Source: Palsa-504 sp963739135 (GTDB taxonomy: Bacteria; Actinomycetota; Actinomycetes; Streptosporangiales; Streptosporangiaceae). Taken from it: 64,000 bases of DNA. The DNA lies in NCBI GenBank assembly GCA_963739135.1, contig CAVTZG010000020.1:1-64000 (forward strand), read 5' to 3'. The stretch's first letter is position 1; every line of letters starts with the position of its first letter. Below the pieces are notes generated by a model. That model worked only from the letters and a program-made list of their open reading frames with translations. It did not search any database and was not told the origin of the DNA. Below, in pieces: positions 24,529 through 34,242 of this stretch. The position numbers were made by a program, and so were the translations under genes.

Positions 24529-26574
24529 TCAGGCCGGGACGGGCACCCGGCCTACCGCCGTCTCGTACAGGCTGCCGAGATACAGCCAGCCGTCGTGCTC
24601 ACGTACGCCGACGATCTCGCGGTAGGACCCGGAGGGGCCGTGCAGCGACTGGGTGATCAGTCCGTCGGCGCCCAGGCGTGCGACGAGCCCGTAGCGTTGC
24701 GCGGCGGGCTGCAGCCGGTCCGGGAGCCGGGCGGCGACGCGCCGCGGTGCCGGGTGGGGCATCAGCCGGTCGACGAGCGGCAGCCGGGGCGAGGGAAAGG
24801 CGACCCAGTAGGTGCCGTCCCCGGCTGCGGACATGTTGTCGGGAATGCCGGGCAGGTTGGACGCGAACGGCCCGGGGCGGCCGGCGGCGGGACCGGTGAG
24901 CGGGATGCGGAGTATGTCGTAGCCCCCGGTCTGCGCGACCAGCAGGAACGACTCGTCCGGCGCCAGTGCCAGCCCGTTCGGGAAATACAGGCCGTCCGCG
25001 ACGAGGTCCAGGCCGGCGGCGGGCGGGCGGTAGCGGAAGACGCGGCCGCTGGGCCGGTGCTCGAGCAGGTCCTGCTTGTAGTGCTCAATGCGGAACCGGG
25101 TCGAGCTGTCAGAGAGGTACACGGTGCCATCGGCCGCGACGGCGGCGTTGTTGGTGAACTTGAGCCGCCTGCCGCCGTAGCTGTCCGCCAGCACCCGGAC
25201 GTGACCGTCCTCCTCCACCCGGAGCAGTCCCCGGTAGGCGTCGCAGACGATGAGCGTGCCGTCGCGCGGGTCTACTTCCAGGCCCAGGGGACGGCCATGA
25301 GTGTCGGCGAACAGCCCGGCCGCGCCACCGTCCGGGAACCCGGCCGGCCACCGCCAGATCCGGCCGTCCTCGACGCCTGCGTGCAACCGGCCGGCCGCGT
25401 CGAACACGACGTCCTCGGGTTTGGCCCCGCCGGGCACCTCCCACCGCTCCACCTGGTCGAGCACCCGGTTGCGGGCGAGCACACCCGCCAGGGCCGGCGC
25501 CGGTGGCGGGGTCCACGGCGCCGGGTCTGCCCGGGGGTCCGCCTGCTCGCCGGACCGGACCACGATGCTCCACCGTGCTCGTGCCATCGCGCCTGGCCGC
25601 CGCCACGGCTCCGGCTCGCCCACGGTGTTGCGCAGCCTGCCGAGCGGGCCGGCGGACAACTCGACCACGTCACCGGGCGAAAGCCACCGGCCGACCTCGG
25701 CCCCGCTGCACCCGGGGACCGTGCCGAGCCCGATCACCGTGCCAGCGGCCAGCCGCTCGCCTGCGCTCGCATAGGCAATGACGTCCGCCAGCGAGTGCTG
25801 CATCCCGCGGGTACTGCCTGCACCCCACACGTCACCGTTGACGCGGACCTCGACGTCCAGCGTGCCCAGGACGGGCAGGAACTCCGGCGGCGTGACGACG
25901 ACGGAACCGAGCGCGGTCCCGAAGTCCTTGGACTTCGCCGGCCCCATCAGTCCCTCGACCATCTCGCGGAACTGCACGTCACGGGCGCTGAAGTCATTGA
26001 CCAGCACGAAACCGCCCACCACGGCAAGGGCCTCCTCCGGAGTCAGATCGCTGCCGTCCCGGGCGATGACGACCCCGATCTCCAGCTCGTAGTCCAGGGC
26101 CTGGGCATACGCCGGCCAGCGCACGGTTTCTCCATCGCCGATGAACGTCGCCGGGTTCCCCTTGTAATACAGCGGCCGCTCGTACCACAGCGGGCGAGGA
26201 CGCAGCCGCGGGAACGGGCGGCGCGTCAGCCGCTCGATGCCATCGCTCACCACCCCCGCGGCCGATCCGCGCAACCGCAGCAAACCGCGGCTCACGGCGA
26301 TCATGTGCTCCTCCCACAGCGAGCAGTCACGAAACGCCACCGGACGGAACGGCGGAGCCAGCAGCGGCGACGGCTCAGCCGGCGGCGCCGCCGAAACCAG
26401 CTCCTCCGCGAGCTCGCGGACCTGCTCGCCCGCACTGAGGAACGCCAGCAGATCTGCCGAGACAGGCCCCAGCCGATCCGCACCTGCAACCGTCAGCAGC
26501 GGCACCCAGCCCCCCTCGCGCCCAACCGCCACGCTCAGCTCACCCGCCGCCGTGCCAACCATCCCAACCCGCAT
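24529..26574 (-). CDS. Fusion of fumarylacetoacetate hydrolase domain and SMP-30/strictosidine synthase-like propeller
   Basis: A single 681-residue frame holds two enzymes. Residues about 1-360 are an FAH-family hydrolase (metal-binding ALDYELEIGVVIARDG, VNDFSARDVQFREM, PAKSKDFGTALG, then SPGDVVELSAGPLGRLRNTV). From about 388 to the end is a six-bladed propeller of the SMP-30/strictosidine synthase-like type (DVVFDAAGRLHAG, LKFTNNAAVAADGTVYLSD, SGRVFRYRP, FPNGLALAPDESFLLVAQ, GIPDNMSAAGDGTYWVAF). GGGGAGG precedes ATG 26574. The linker is Pro-rich with no stop. Together they could open a lactone and cleave the resulting acid (inference). Confidence 0.88.
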   Translation of the reverse strand: MRVGMVGTAAGELSVAVGREGGWVPLLTVAGADRLGPVSADLLAFLSAGEQVRELAEELVSAAPPAEPSPLLAPPFRPVAFRDCSLWEEHMIAVSRGLLRLRGSAAGVVSDGIERLTRRPFPRLRPRPLWYERPLYYKGNPATFIGDGETVRWPAYAQALDYELEIGVVIARDGSDLTPEEALAVVGGFVLVNDFSARDVQFREMVEGLMGPAKSKDFGTALGSVVVTPPEFLPVLGTLDVEVRVNGDVWGAGSTRGMQHSLADVIAYASAGERLAAGTVIGLGTVPGCSGAEVGRWLSPGDVVELSAGPLGRLRNTVGEPEPWRRPGAMARARWSIVVRSGEQADPRADPAPWTPPPAPALAGVLARNRVLDQVERWEVPGGAKPEDVVFDAAGRLHAGVEDGRIWRWPAGFPDGGAAGLFADTHGRPLGLEVDPRDGTLIVCDAYRGLLRVEEDGHVRVLADSYGGRRLKFTNNAAVAADGTVYLSDSSTRFRIEHYKQDLLEHRPSGRVFRYRPPAAGLDLVADGLYFPNGLALAPDESFLLVAQTGGYDILRIPLTGPAAGRPGPFASNLPGIPDNMSAAGDGTYWVAFPSPRLPLVDRLMPHPAPRRVAARLPDRLQPAAQRYGLVARLGADGLITQSLHGPSGSYREIVGVREHDGWLYLGSLYETAVGRVPVPA

Positions 26575-26797
26575 CACTACCTCCCCGGCCGTGCCGCTAT
26601 CCCACCATGGTTCCCGAACCGCATGCCGTGTCGCCAGCCGCCCTCCCCCCTGCCACAAGGGCATCAGGCAGCGGCCACCTTGAGCGCGCAGATCACCTAC
26701 ATCTGCGCCCGTCAGGACAGCACGGGCACCCTCCAGTCCGCCGCGCATAGCGGCGGCTGGGGCGCGTCAATTGCTAAACGTTTGTTCACGGAGAGCG

Positions 26798-26974
26798 ATG
26801 CTGCAGGGTGCCGCTGCGCGGCCGGGCCGCAAGGTCAGCCCTGCGCTCGAGCAACTTGCCCGCGATCTGGCGGGCAAGGTCAAGCTGGTCAAGGTCAACG
26901 TCGACACCTCGCCGCAGATCTCGCAGCGGTTCGGGATCCAGGCCATCCCGACCCTGCTGGTACTGCGCCGCGCG
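26798..26974 (+). pseudogene. Thioredoxin remnant
   Basis: About 58 codons match the middle of thioredoxin: VSPALEQLARDLAGKVKLVK, VNVDTSPQISQRFGI and QAIPTLLVLR with the cis-Pro. The active-site WCGPC should precede the first segment but is replaced by unrelated sequence. The C-terminal strand and helix are lost after LLVLR, where the frame enters the neighbouring spacer. Confidence 0.65.
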
Positions 26975-27139
26975 TCGAACCCTCGCACTGGACGGGCAAA
27001 TGCAGGTAAGGAGGCTCGCCTGGCGGGACGGACGGGGTGGCGGTATCGGGTGGCCGACCGGCTGCCGGGGAAGTCGCCGCCTGGTGGTACCCAGTCCTGG
27101 CCTTGCGCCGGGCGGTGCGGGATGCCGGAGAATGGGGTT

Positions 27140-27478
27140 ATGAAGGGCATTTCCGCGGGCCGGTCCGGCTGGCCGCATCTGGCTTGGGCTATGTGGCTGC
27201 CATGCGTATTCGCGGTCGTCGTGGGGGGCCTGTTCGCCGTGGTCGACCTAGCAGGCATGGTGATGGGGAACTGGGACACTCCCGTGGCCGGCCTGGGATG
27301 GCTGAAGGCTGGCGCGATCGGCCAGTTCGGCCTGGCCATCGCAGCCGCCGCCGTGCTCATCGCAGGTGCGGCGCGCCCCAGCTGGCACCGCGGCGCCGCG
27401 ATTACGGCATTTGCGATCATCACGCTGGAGATCGGCTGGTTCTTGCTGACCCGCATGCTGGTTCAAGACCATCCGTGA
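27140..27478 (+). CDS. Small membrane protein of unknown function
   Basis: A 112-residue protein with three hydrophobic helices (about 15-40, 55-75 and 85-105) separated by short loops, the first loop holding MVMGNWDTPVAG. I recognise no family. ATG 27140 sits behind a CCGGAG-like site. The frame is open upstream into the thioredoxin remnant, but that part has no start with support. Confidence 0.6.
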   Translation: MKGISAGRSGWPHLAWAMWLPCVFAVVVGGLFAVVDLAGMVMGNWDTPVAGLGWLKAGAIGQFGLAIAAAAVLIAGAARPSWHRGAAITAFAIITLEIGWFLLTRMLVQDHP

Positions 27479-27845
27479 GTCCCGCGCCTGGGCAGCGGCG
27501 CGTTGGACCGCGCACAGAACACCCGCATCTGGCCTACCTACGGTGGCACCCTCACTCGCCAGTCCGTCGCGCCTAACGGCGGATCTCGCATGCTGGCCAC
27601 AGCCAGCAATTGTAACGCAGCGTGACACTCACTCCCGAGCATGAGTGACCCTGCCGATTTAGCGCGGCTCATGGTGGGCACTCCCGCATAGCCGACTACA
27701 TACAGATGCGCGAGTTCTGCGCGCATCTGAGCCGACGGGAGACGTTCCTCGTCACGGCGTGCCGGTCCAGGTACCGCGAGTCCGTAGCCGCATCGTGGTC
27801 GCGGGTCAGCATAGGACGCCGCTTCCGGCGCGTCGCGCAGGTGCC
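27479..27845. other. Spacer between convergent small genes
   Basis: About 370 bp with no supported gene. The short motif GGCACCCTC...CAGTCCG seen near 26729 recurs near 27545 in a diverged form; this may be chance. Confidence 0.4.
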
Positions 27846-28235
27846 CTACAGGGCGAGCAGACCGAGGATGGCCGCTCCGTGAGCACCCAGCCACACAGCC
27901 AGGGTCTGCAGCGGGCCAATCAGGGATGCGCCTGCTGTTGCCAGCGAGCCGGCTTTGGCGAGCAACTCGACCAGCCGTTTGAGCGGCCCGGCTACCCGGC
28001 GCTTGTCGGGCTCGGGCGCGTGCACCGCTGCGTCGATCTCCGCGACATGGACACGTGCCTGGGCCGCCGTGGCGCCGCCGAGGGCGGCGCTCGCCAGCGC
28101 GTCGCGGAGGTCGCGTACAGCGCACCGCGCGTCCTCGCTGGTGACGACCATCGCGTGCTGGCCGCCGTGGATCACCTGGTCGCCGTCGACGTTGTTGACG
28201 ATGACGCCGTGCTGGTTCTTTATCCGGATGCTCAT
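27846..28235 (-). CDS. Small protein with NNVDGDQ motif, coupled to FHA membrane protein
   Basis: A 129-residue protein. The N-terminus is a short beta motif, KNQHGVIVNNVDGDQVIHGG, followed by a helical middle (ARCAVRDLRDALASAA) and a Gly/Ala/Leu-rich hydrophobic C-terminus (SLATAGASLIGPLQTLAVWL), probably membrane-associated. The NNVxGDQ strand pattern occurs in many proteins tied to bacterial effector and NTPase systems and is also found in the upstream gene, with which this gene overlaps in an ATGA junction. AGGAG lies six bases before ATG 28235. No function can be assigned. Confidence 0.75.
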   Translation of the reverse strand: MSIRIKNQHGVIVNNVDGDQVIHGGQHAMVVTSEDARCAVRDLRDALASAALGGATAAQARVHVAEIDAAVHAPEPDKRRVAGPLKRLVELLAKAGSLATAGASLIGPLQTLAVWLGAHGAAILGLLAL

Positions 28236-29053
28236 GACACTCTCCTGGGATCCGGCCACGGCGGGGGCACCGGGAAGTCGCGGTAGGCACGCCTGCGCCG
28301 CGAGGTAGCGACGATATGCAGCACGATCCCCACGACGAGCAGGATCATGCCTAGCGCTGCCAGCGCCCAGCCGACCAACCCGGATGGAACGCCGCCGATT
28401 TCCCGCCCAAAGGGACTGGTCGTCGGCGGGGGCTCACCGCCGTTCTGGATCGCGTCGTTGATTGCTTTGATGAAGCTCAGGTCGGCAGCGGCGAAGATAC
28501 CAAAGCCCACCACGAACATCAGGAAGCCAGTCCAGGCGAGCCACCGTGCCTTCGTCTTGGTCCCGGCGACCTCGCGGAGGAAGTTCTCGCGCTGCTGGTT
28601 GACATACTGGACATGAGAGATGTACTGGTCGCGATCGACGTTGTTGATGACCCCCGCGCGCTGCTCGTCGATCTGATGCACCACAGCAGCCTCGGCCGGC
28701 GGGGCGGGCAAGGCGCTCGTCTCGTCGGCGACGGTGGCTCTGGATTCCAGCCGTGCCCTCACGGAGGCGAAGGTCAGCACATCGCCGGCGTGCAGCTCAC
28801 GGGCGGCAGTCGTGGCCACACCGTTGACGAACGTACCGCCGGAGGAGCCAAGGTCTTCCACGTAGACTCCGTTCCCGCGCCGCTGCAGCGCGGCGTGGGT
28901 CCGGCTGACATGTGGGTCATCGAACCGCACATCGCAGGTCTGCTCACGCCCCACGACCAGGTAGTCCCTATCCAGCGGGATTCGCCGACCGCGGTCAGAA
29001 TCTGGTGCCAGCACGACCAGATGCGGCGTGCCTCCGCTGTCCAGGCGCATCAT
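28232..29053 (-). CDS. FHA-domain protein with two C-terminal membrane helices
   Basis: A 273-residue protein. The FHA domain (about 15-100) carries the phosphothreonine-binding residues: YLVVGREQTCDVRF, DPHVSRTHAAL, and DLGSSGGTFVNG. A linker follows with the motif VINNVDRDQYISHVQ, echoing the downstream protein, then a short coiled segment. Two transmembrane helices (about residues 170-190 and 225-250) enclose a 35-residue loop with GGEPPPTTSPFGRE. It is probably a membrane-anchored reader of Ser/Thr kinase signals; no kinase gene is nearby. AAGGGGG precedes the ATG. It heads a two-gene operon. Confidence 0.88.
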   Translation of the reverse strand: MMRLDSGGTPHLVVLAPDSDRGRRIPLDRDYLVVGREQTCDVRFDDPHVSRTHAALQRRGNGVYVEDLGSSGGTFVNGVATTAARELHAGDVLTFASVRARLESRATVADETSALPAPPAEAAVVHQIDEQRAGVINNVDRDQYISHVQYVNQQRENFLREVAGTKTKARWLAWTGFLMFVVGFGIFAAADLSFIKAINDAIQNGGEPPPTTSPFGREIGGVPSGLVGWALAALGMILLVVGIVLHIVATSRRRRAYRDFPVPPPWPDPRRVS

Positions 29054-29056
29054 CAC

Positions 29057-29480
29057 GCCCCCTTACCGCCCGCCAGGCGTCCAGCAAATGGCGGACCGGC
29101 AACCCGGCACGGGTCGTAGCCCGCTACAGACACAGAGCGTCAGATGCCGCCACTGATACGTCCGGATGCACGGGATCAGGGCGGTACCGTGGGCCCGGCG
29201 GCCCTATGCGAGCTGGCCGGGTCTCCTCCCGACAGTCATCGGCCAGGTACCTAGCCCGCCCGCGTATGCCCTGAGGGCGAGGACGGCCGCGCGGCCCGCC
29301 CGGCGCAGTCCTGGCCGACAAGGCCTATTCCTCCCGCCAAACCGCCCGGCCGGCGCCTTGGATCAGTCGGACCGCCGGGCGGACCAGAACAACGCCCCGG
29401 GCCCTGGCGAGCAGTGCCCGGGGCGTGTGCTGCTGCTGCTGGTGCCAGATGGCACCACGGTCCCGGCCAGCTACTCTTCG
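29057..29480. other. Spacer carrying two stacked hairpins
   Basis: About 420 bp between divergent FHA and convergent membrane-ORF ends. Besides the terminator hairpins at 29393-29457 I see no gene. Confidence 0.45.
29393..29457 (-). terminator. Tandem terminator hairpins
   Basis: CGCCCCGGGC (29393-29402) pairs with GCCCGGGGCG (29416-29425) across a 13-nt loop. A second stem, TGGTGCC-AGAT-GGCACCA, lies at 29440-29457. They follow the stop of the leftward gene at 29481, an ordinary place for actinobacterial terminators without a T-tract. Confidence 0.6.
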
Positions 29481-30050
29481 TTATCCGAACGGGCCGGGCT
29501 GGCAGTCGCCGGCGGGCTGCTGGACCATGACGAACCCGCGGTTGAAGGCGTTGATGAAGGCGATGGCGCAGACCAGGGCCGCGAGCTGGTCCTCGTCGTA
29601 GTGCTTGGCGGCATTCGCCCAGGCCTCGTCCGTGACACCACCGGCCGCATCAGCGATGCGGGTGCCCTGCTCTGCCAGGTAGCGGCCGGCCGCGGCGGCC
29701 GGGGCGATCCCGGCGAACACCGGGCCCGCGCCGCGCTCCGATGTGACATGGATCCGGACCGTGCCGAGCAGCGATCGCGGCACGGGCAGGCCACCGGTCG
29801 CCCCGTACAGGTCCGCCGTGCTGCTGACGACGGCGTAACCGGTGCTGCGGTAACTCCAGGTGCCCAGGTCGATGTCGCCGCCGTGCCGCTGGGTGGTGCT
29901 GGCCCACAGCGCCGCACCGCCTGCGCCCAGCAGCCCGAGCGAGCACAGGGCCAGCAGCGCGCCGATGACCGCGGAGACGATCCGGGCCGGGCTCCACCCG
30001 GGCCGCCGGCCCGGGCCCGTCTGGGGGCTACGAGTTCTGAGGGCAGTCAT
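29481..30050 (-). CDS. Chimeric ORF: membrane protein N-terminus joined to carboxymuconolactone decarboxylase-like C-terminus
   Basis: A 189-residue frame that seems to be two broken genes welded in frame. Residues 1-125 have an N-terminal helix (IGALLALCSLGLLGAGGAAL), then SSTADLYGA and a GPVFAGIAPAAAAGRYLA segment, typical of a family of actinobacterial membrane proteins that normally continues to further helices. Residues 126-189 (VTDEAWANAAKHYDEDQLAA, then CAIAFINAFNRG) match the C-terminus of AhpD/carboxymuconolactone decarboxylase-like proteins, without the CxxC. GGAGGG precedes ATG 30050. Expression is possible, but native function is doubtful. Confidence 0.65.
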   Translation of the reverse strand: MTALRTRSPQTGPGRRPGWSPARIVSAVIGALLALCSLGLLGAGGAALWASTTQRHGGDIDLGTWSYRSTGYAVVSSTADLYGATGGLPVPRSLLGTVRIHVTSERGAGPVFAGIAPAAAAGRYLAEQGTRIADAAGGVTDEAWANAAKHYDEDQLAALVCAIAFINAFNRGFVMVQQPAGDCQPGPFG

Positions 30051-30219
30051 TGCCATCCCTCCATCAGGTAGACATGTCTTTCACCAGCACGCTAGGAGCG
30101 GATCCCTGGCTGGGCCGTCACCCGAAAGTGGACATGAGGTGGAATCTTCCGCGGCGGCGCCTGGCACCATGGTGCTGGCCCGTGGGAAACGCCCGTGGCC
30201 AGGACTGGCAGGGAGCGCG

Positions 30220-32959
30220 CTAAGGGATGAGGCCTAGCTGGCGGGCCCGGGCGACGGCCTCGGTGCGGTTGGCCGCGCCGAGCTTGCCCAGCACGTGGCC
30301 GACATGCTTTTTGACAGTGTCCAGGGCGACCACGAGCTCGCGGGCAATGGCCTGGTTCGACCGGCCCGCCGCCAGCATCTCCAGGACCTCGAGCTCGCGG
30401 CTGGTCAGCGGGTCGATGATGCCGGAAGGGACGGGATCATTCGCTGGTGGCCCGGAGCCGAAGGCCCGCTGGAGCCGGGCCAGGTAGCCGAGCGGGACCT
30501 CGGCGGCCGCCTGGCCGGTGCGCTGGGCCGCGATGAGCCGGCCGAGCAGCGCGGCCATCGGCGGGCCCTCGTCGGCGAAGACCCGCACGTAGCCCTGCGG
30601 GCAGGCGAGCAGGAGCGCCCCGGCCAGGGCCGTGACCGCGCCTGGTTCATCGCCGGTGGCCGCCAGCGCCAGCGCCCGCAGCGCGCCGGTCTCGATGAGG
30701 CTGCCGGTCCGGTCCTGGGCGGCGGCCGCCGCGTGTAGCCGGTCCAGCAGTGCCAGCGCCTGGCCGGTCCGGTCCTGAGCCAGCAGCACCCGGGCCAGCA
30801 CCAGGTGCCCGGACTCGCGTACGTAGTCCGGCTCGTCGTCCGGGCCGAGGCCGGTCTCCTGCGTCCAGCGGGCGGCTTCAGCTAGGTCGCCCTGGGCTAG
30901 TAGCAGCCGGGGCCCGCTGGGCGGGGACCTGGTTGAGCAGGGCCGCCGGGCCTGGTGAGGCCTGGTCGGCCTCGGTGATCGCCTCCAGCGCCCCGGCCGG
31001 ATCGCCAGTGGCCTGCCGGATCATCGCCAGCGTGGCCAGGCCGTTGGCCAGCGGAGGCGTGTAGACGAACTGGCGGCACAGCCCGATGCCCTCGCTCGCG
31101 TGCCGCAGGGCGAGGTCGAGTTCGTCCCGCTGGTAGGCGATCTCGGCCAGGCCCACATAGCCCGGTCCGGCGGCGGGCGGCGGCCGGCCGGAGGTGACCA
31201 GGCTGTCCAGGGCCTGCTCGCAGGTCAGCACGGCCGCGTCCAGGCGGCCCTGGGCTCGCTGGATCAGCACCAGCCCGTAGCAGGCCCATGCGGCCAGCGT
31301 AAGCTGGCCGGCCTCGCGCCACCCGGCGATGCTGCTCGCGTAGGCGCGTTCGGCCTCGGTGAGCCGGCCGTGCAGCCATTCGGCCACGGCCAGGAATGCG
31401 TGGGCGGAGGCGCTCTGCATCCGTTCTTCTGGTTTGCTCTCGGCCAGGGCCTGCGCGGCGAACACGGCCGTGGCCTCGGCGTCGCCGTGGAGCTGGGCGA
31501 GATAGCCGCGAACGAGCGTGGTCATGGCCGGGACATTGATCAGGAAGCTGGCCGCGACACCGGCCGTCGGCTCGAACGGCTCATCGGCCCAGTCGGGGGG
31601 CGCGCACTCGGCCGCGTCCAGGAGCGGTTCCACGACCTCGAGGCGGCCGCCAGTGGCGGCCATGAAGGCCTGCGCCAGCAGCAGCCGGGGACGGCACCGG
31701 ACCACCTCGGCGGGAAGGACCGACAGCCACCGGTGGATGGTCGCGGCCTCGCCGCGGATGTTGTAGACCAGATCGAAGTGCTGCTCGATGATCCGGGCCG
31801 CCCCGAGCATCTCGCCGGCGGCGGCCGCGTGGCCGATGGCGTCATCAGCCAGCCCGTGCCCGGCGTACCACGCCGCGGCGTTGCGGTGCAACTGGGCCGC
31901 GCGTCCGGGCTGTTCAGCCTCGAGCCGGGCGCGGAGCAGGTCGGCGAACAGGTGGTGGTAGCGCCACCAGCCGCGCACCTCATCCAGCGGGATCAGGAAC
32001 AGGCCCGCCCGCTCCGCCTCCTCCAGCAGCGCCCGGCTGCCGTCGCGGCCGGTGACCGCGTCGCACAACGGGCCGCTGAGCCGTTCCAGCACCGAGGTTT
32101 CGAGCAGGAACATCCGCAGCCGCGTGTGCTGCCCCTCAAGCACCTCTTCAGCCAGGTAGTCCAGGACGTACCGGTGGCTGCCGGTGAACGCGGCCACGAA
32201 GGCGGCGGCATCATCGTGGCCGCGCAGGGACAGCGCGGCCAGCTGCAACCCGGCCGCCCAGCCCTCGGTCCGGGCCGCCAGCGCCGCCACCGACGCATCC
32301 GGCAGGGCCGACACCACGTGCTGAAGCAGCTCCCCAGCCTCCGCGGGGGTGAACCGCAGCCCGGCCACGCGTATCTCGGCTACCTGGCCGCGGGCCCGCA
32401 GCCGCGCCAGCGGCAGCGGCGGGTCGCTCCGGCTGGCCAGCACCACGCCTATCCCGGCCGGCCGGTGCTCGACCAGGAACGCGAGCGACTGGTGCACCTG
32501 CGGCGAGCCGATCACGTGGTAGTCATCGAGGACCAGCAGGGCCTCGTCCGCGGCCAGTTCGTTGATCAGCGCCGTGACCAGCCCCTGGAACGACGACGGC
32601 GCGGGCGGCCCGAGCAGCGGGGCCACCCGGTCGCCGGTCCCCGCGCGGGCCCGGTCCAGCGCGGCCACCGCGTGGCGCCAGAACCGGGCCGGGTCGTTGT
32701 CCCCTGCGTCCAGCGACAGCCACCCGGCCGGGTGCCCGCCGCGCCGGGCCCAGTCCGCCAGCAGGACCGTCTTGCCGTATCCCGCCGGGGCACAGACCAG
32801 GACCAGCCCCCGCGCCAGGCCCTCATCCAGCCGTGCCATCAGCCGCGGCCGCGGCACCTGGCCGGGCCGTGGCCCGGGCAAGTGCAGCTTGGTGGCCAGC
32901 AGCACGTCCCGCTCGGGCGCGGCAGCCGGCGGTGAGGCCGCCGCGAGTGGTTCAGTCAT
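30220..32959 (-). pseudogene. LAL-type LuxR family regulator (MalT-like), single-base frameshift
   Basis: A large ATP-binding regulator of about 912 residues if the shift is repaired. The N-terminal STAND ATPase has Walker A APAGYGKTVLLADWARRG, Walker B LLVLDDYHVIG and the arginine sensor region LASRSDPPLPLARLRARG. A long TPR-like middle follows, and the C-terminal LuxR HTH (LTSRELEVLEMLAAGRSNQA, LDTVKKHVGHVLGKLGA) lies at 30223-30400. At 30905-30915 a run of four C on the coding strand (GGGCCCCGGC) where three would keep frame ends the main frame at 30878. The shift separates sensor from DNA-binding domain. A homopolymer sequencing error is as likely as true inactivation. Confidence 0.85.
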
Positions 32960-33187
32960 TGCCGACCTGCACCTTCTGCACCTCCCGCGATCCTCCATGC
33001 CGCCGCTGAAAGGAGTTGGCATCTGGCCGCCGCCGCGACGGCGCGATCGCATGGCCGGCCGCCACATCTGACAGCCACCAGCCAACTCCTCACCTTCCCT
33101 CGGCATTCGGCAGGTAACCCCCGCACAGCCGGCCAGATAGACACAGCGCGGGCGACGGCCGGCCCGAACGCGGAAGCGCCCCGGTGC

Positions 33188-33620
33188 GTGCACCACAAGC
33201 CGCGGCCGCAGCCCCCACAGGCTGCCCGGCGCCTGACCCGACCGGAAGAACACCAGACTCATCCGCGCACCCAGACGGCGCTGCGTAGCACCAAGCTTCT
33301 CGTCGGCGGGTACACCGCCATCAGCGTGCTCGCCCTCGTGGCCATCGTCGTGCTGCGCAATCACGCCGCGGTGGTGAACTCCGCCGTCTGGACGCATGGG
33401 ATCATTGTCGCCGTCAGCGTCCTGCTGCTGTTTACCTTCACTGCCGTGCGGCCGGCGGCTCACGCCGGGCGTATCTGCGGCTGCGGATCGCCCCCGCTGT
33501 CATGGTGGTGGCCATCGCGGTGATCATCGCGCTGCCCGGCACCTTCCCGCTGTGGATGAAGATCGAACAGGGTGTCTGCGGGCTCCTCCTGGCCCGGCGG
33601 CGATCGTGCCGTCATCGCTT
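33188..33620 (+). pseudogene. Small integral membrane protein, frameshifted
   Basis: Three hydrophobic helices in two frames: KLLVGGYTAISVLALVAIVV and WTHGIIVAVSVLLLFTFTA in the first, then after a shift near 33440-33455 RIAPAVMVVAIAVIIALPGT in the second, which continues to MKIEQGVCGLLLA and then degrades. Intact relatives are roughly 140-residue actinobacterial membrane proteins of unknown role. The 3' end abuts the convergent VOC gene. Confidence 0.6.
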
Positions 33621-34242
33621 ACGTCGGCAGCTCCGTCCCGGCCTGCTCCGCCACCATGTACCGGGCATACCAGTCGGGCCAGTTCGCGTCGGCCTGGCCG
33701 ATACGCTTCTCATGCTCGCCGTGGGCGGCTGACGCGCGCCGCATCGCGTCCGCCAGGTCGCTTACGGAGGCGAACGAAGTCGCGGCATGGTCGACGCGTC
33801 CGGGAAGCCGGGTCGTGACTTCCTGGAACAGCCAGCTGTTGCCGTCGGGGTCGCTGAACGAGACGAACGAGCCGTAGCTGGCGTCATCGGGCGCAGGGCC
33901 GCTGACGCGGCCGTTCGTTCCGTCCTGATGGAACCGAGCGCCTGACGCTCCTTCGTGGAATACCTCGCTGGCCTCGACACCGCGGGCGACGAGCTCGTCG
34001 CGCGCAGCCCCGATGTCGGAGACGATCAGGTACAGGTGCTGGGCCGAACCGGGTGCGGCCGACGTGATGCCCGTGCCGAATTGGATCGAGCACTCGGAGC
34101 CTGGAGGCGTGAGCTGAACGATGCGGAAGCTTTCACCGACGGCGTGGTCGGCGTCGAGTCTCCAGCCGAGGCTCCTGTAGAACTCCTTCGCACGGTCGAC
34201 ATCCGAGACGGGGATAACGATCACCTCGAGCTTCTCGTCCAC
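33619..34242 (-). CDS. VOC family glyoxalase/bleomycin-resistance-like protein
   Basis: A 207-residue protein. A single VOC module spans residues 5-145: VIVIPVSDVDRAKEFYRSLGW, FRIVQLTPPGSECSIQFGTG, then QHLYLIVSDIGAARDELVARG and FVSFSDPDGNSWLFQEV. The C-terminal 60 residues form a helical extension ending ANWPDWYARYMVAEQAG, which recurs in a subgroup of these proteins. GTG 34242 lies eight bases after AGAGGAG. Substrate unknown. Confidence 0.88.
   Translation of the reverse strand: MDEKLEVIVIPVSDVDRAKEFYRSLGWRLDADHAVGESFRIVQLTPPGSECSIQFGTGITSAAPGSAQHLYLIVSDIGAARDELVARGVEASEVFHEGASGARFHQDGTNGRVSGPAPDDASYGSFVSFSDPDGNSWLFQEVTTRLPGRVDHAATSFASVSDLADAMRRASAAHGEHEKRIGQADANWPDWYARYMVAEQAGTELPT

Noticed and set aside
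24595..27009. Long plus-strand open frame opposite the FAH fusion gene
   Set aside because: Low-complexity Arg/Gln/His translation and no start signal; shadow frame.
31100..32935. Long plus-strand open frame opposite the LAL regulator
   Set aside because: No family pattern; antisense shadow of the ATPase/TPR region.
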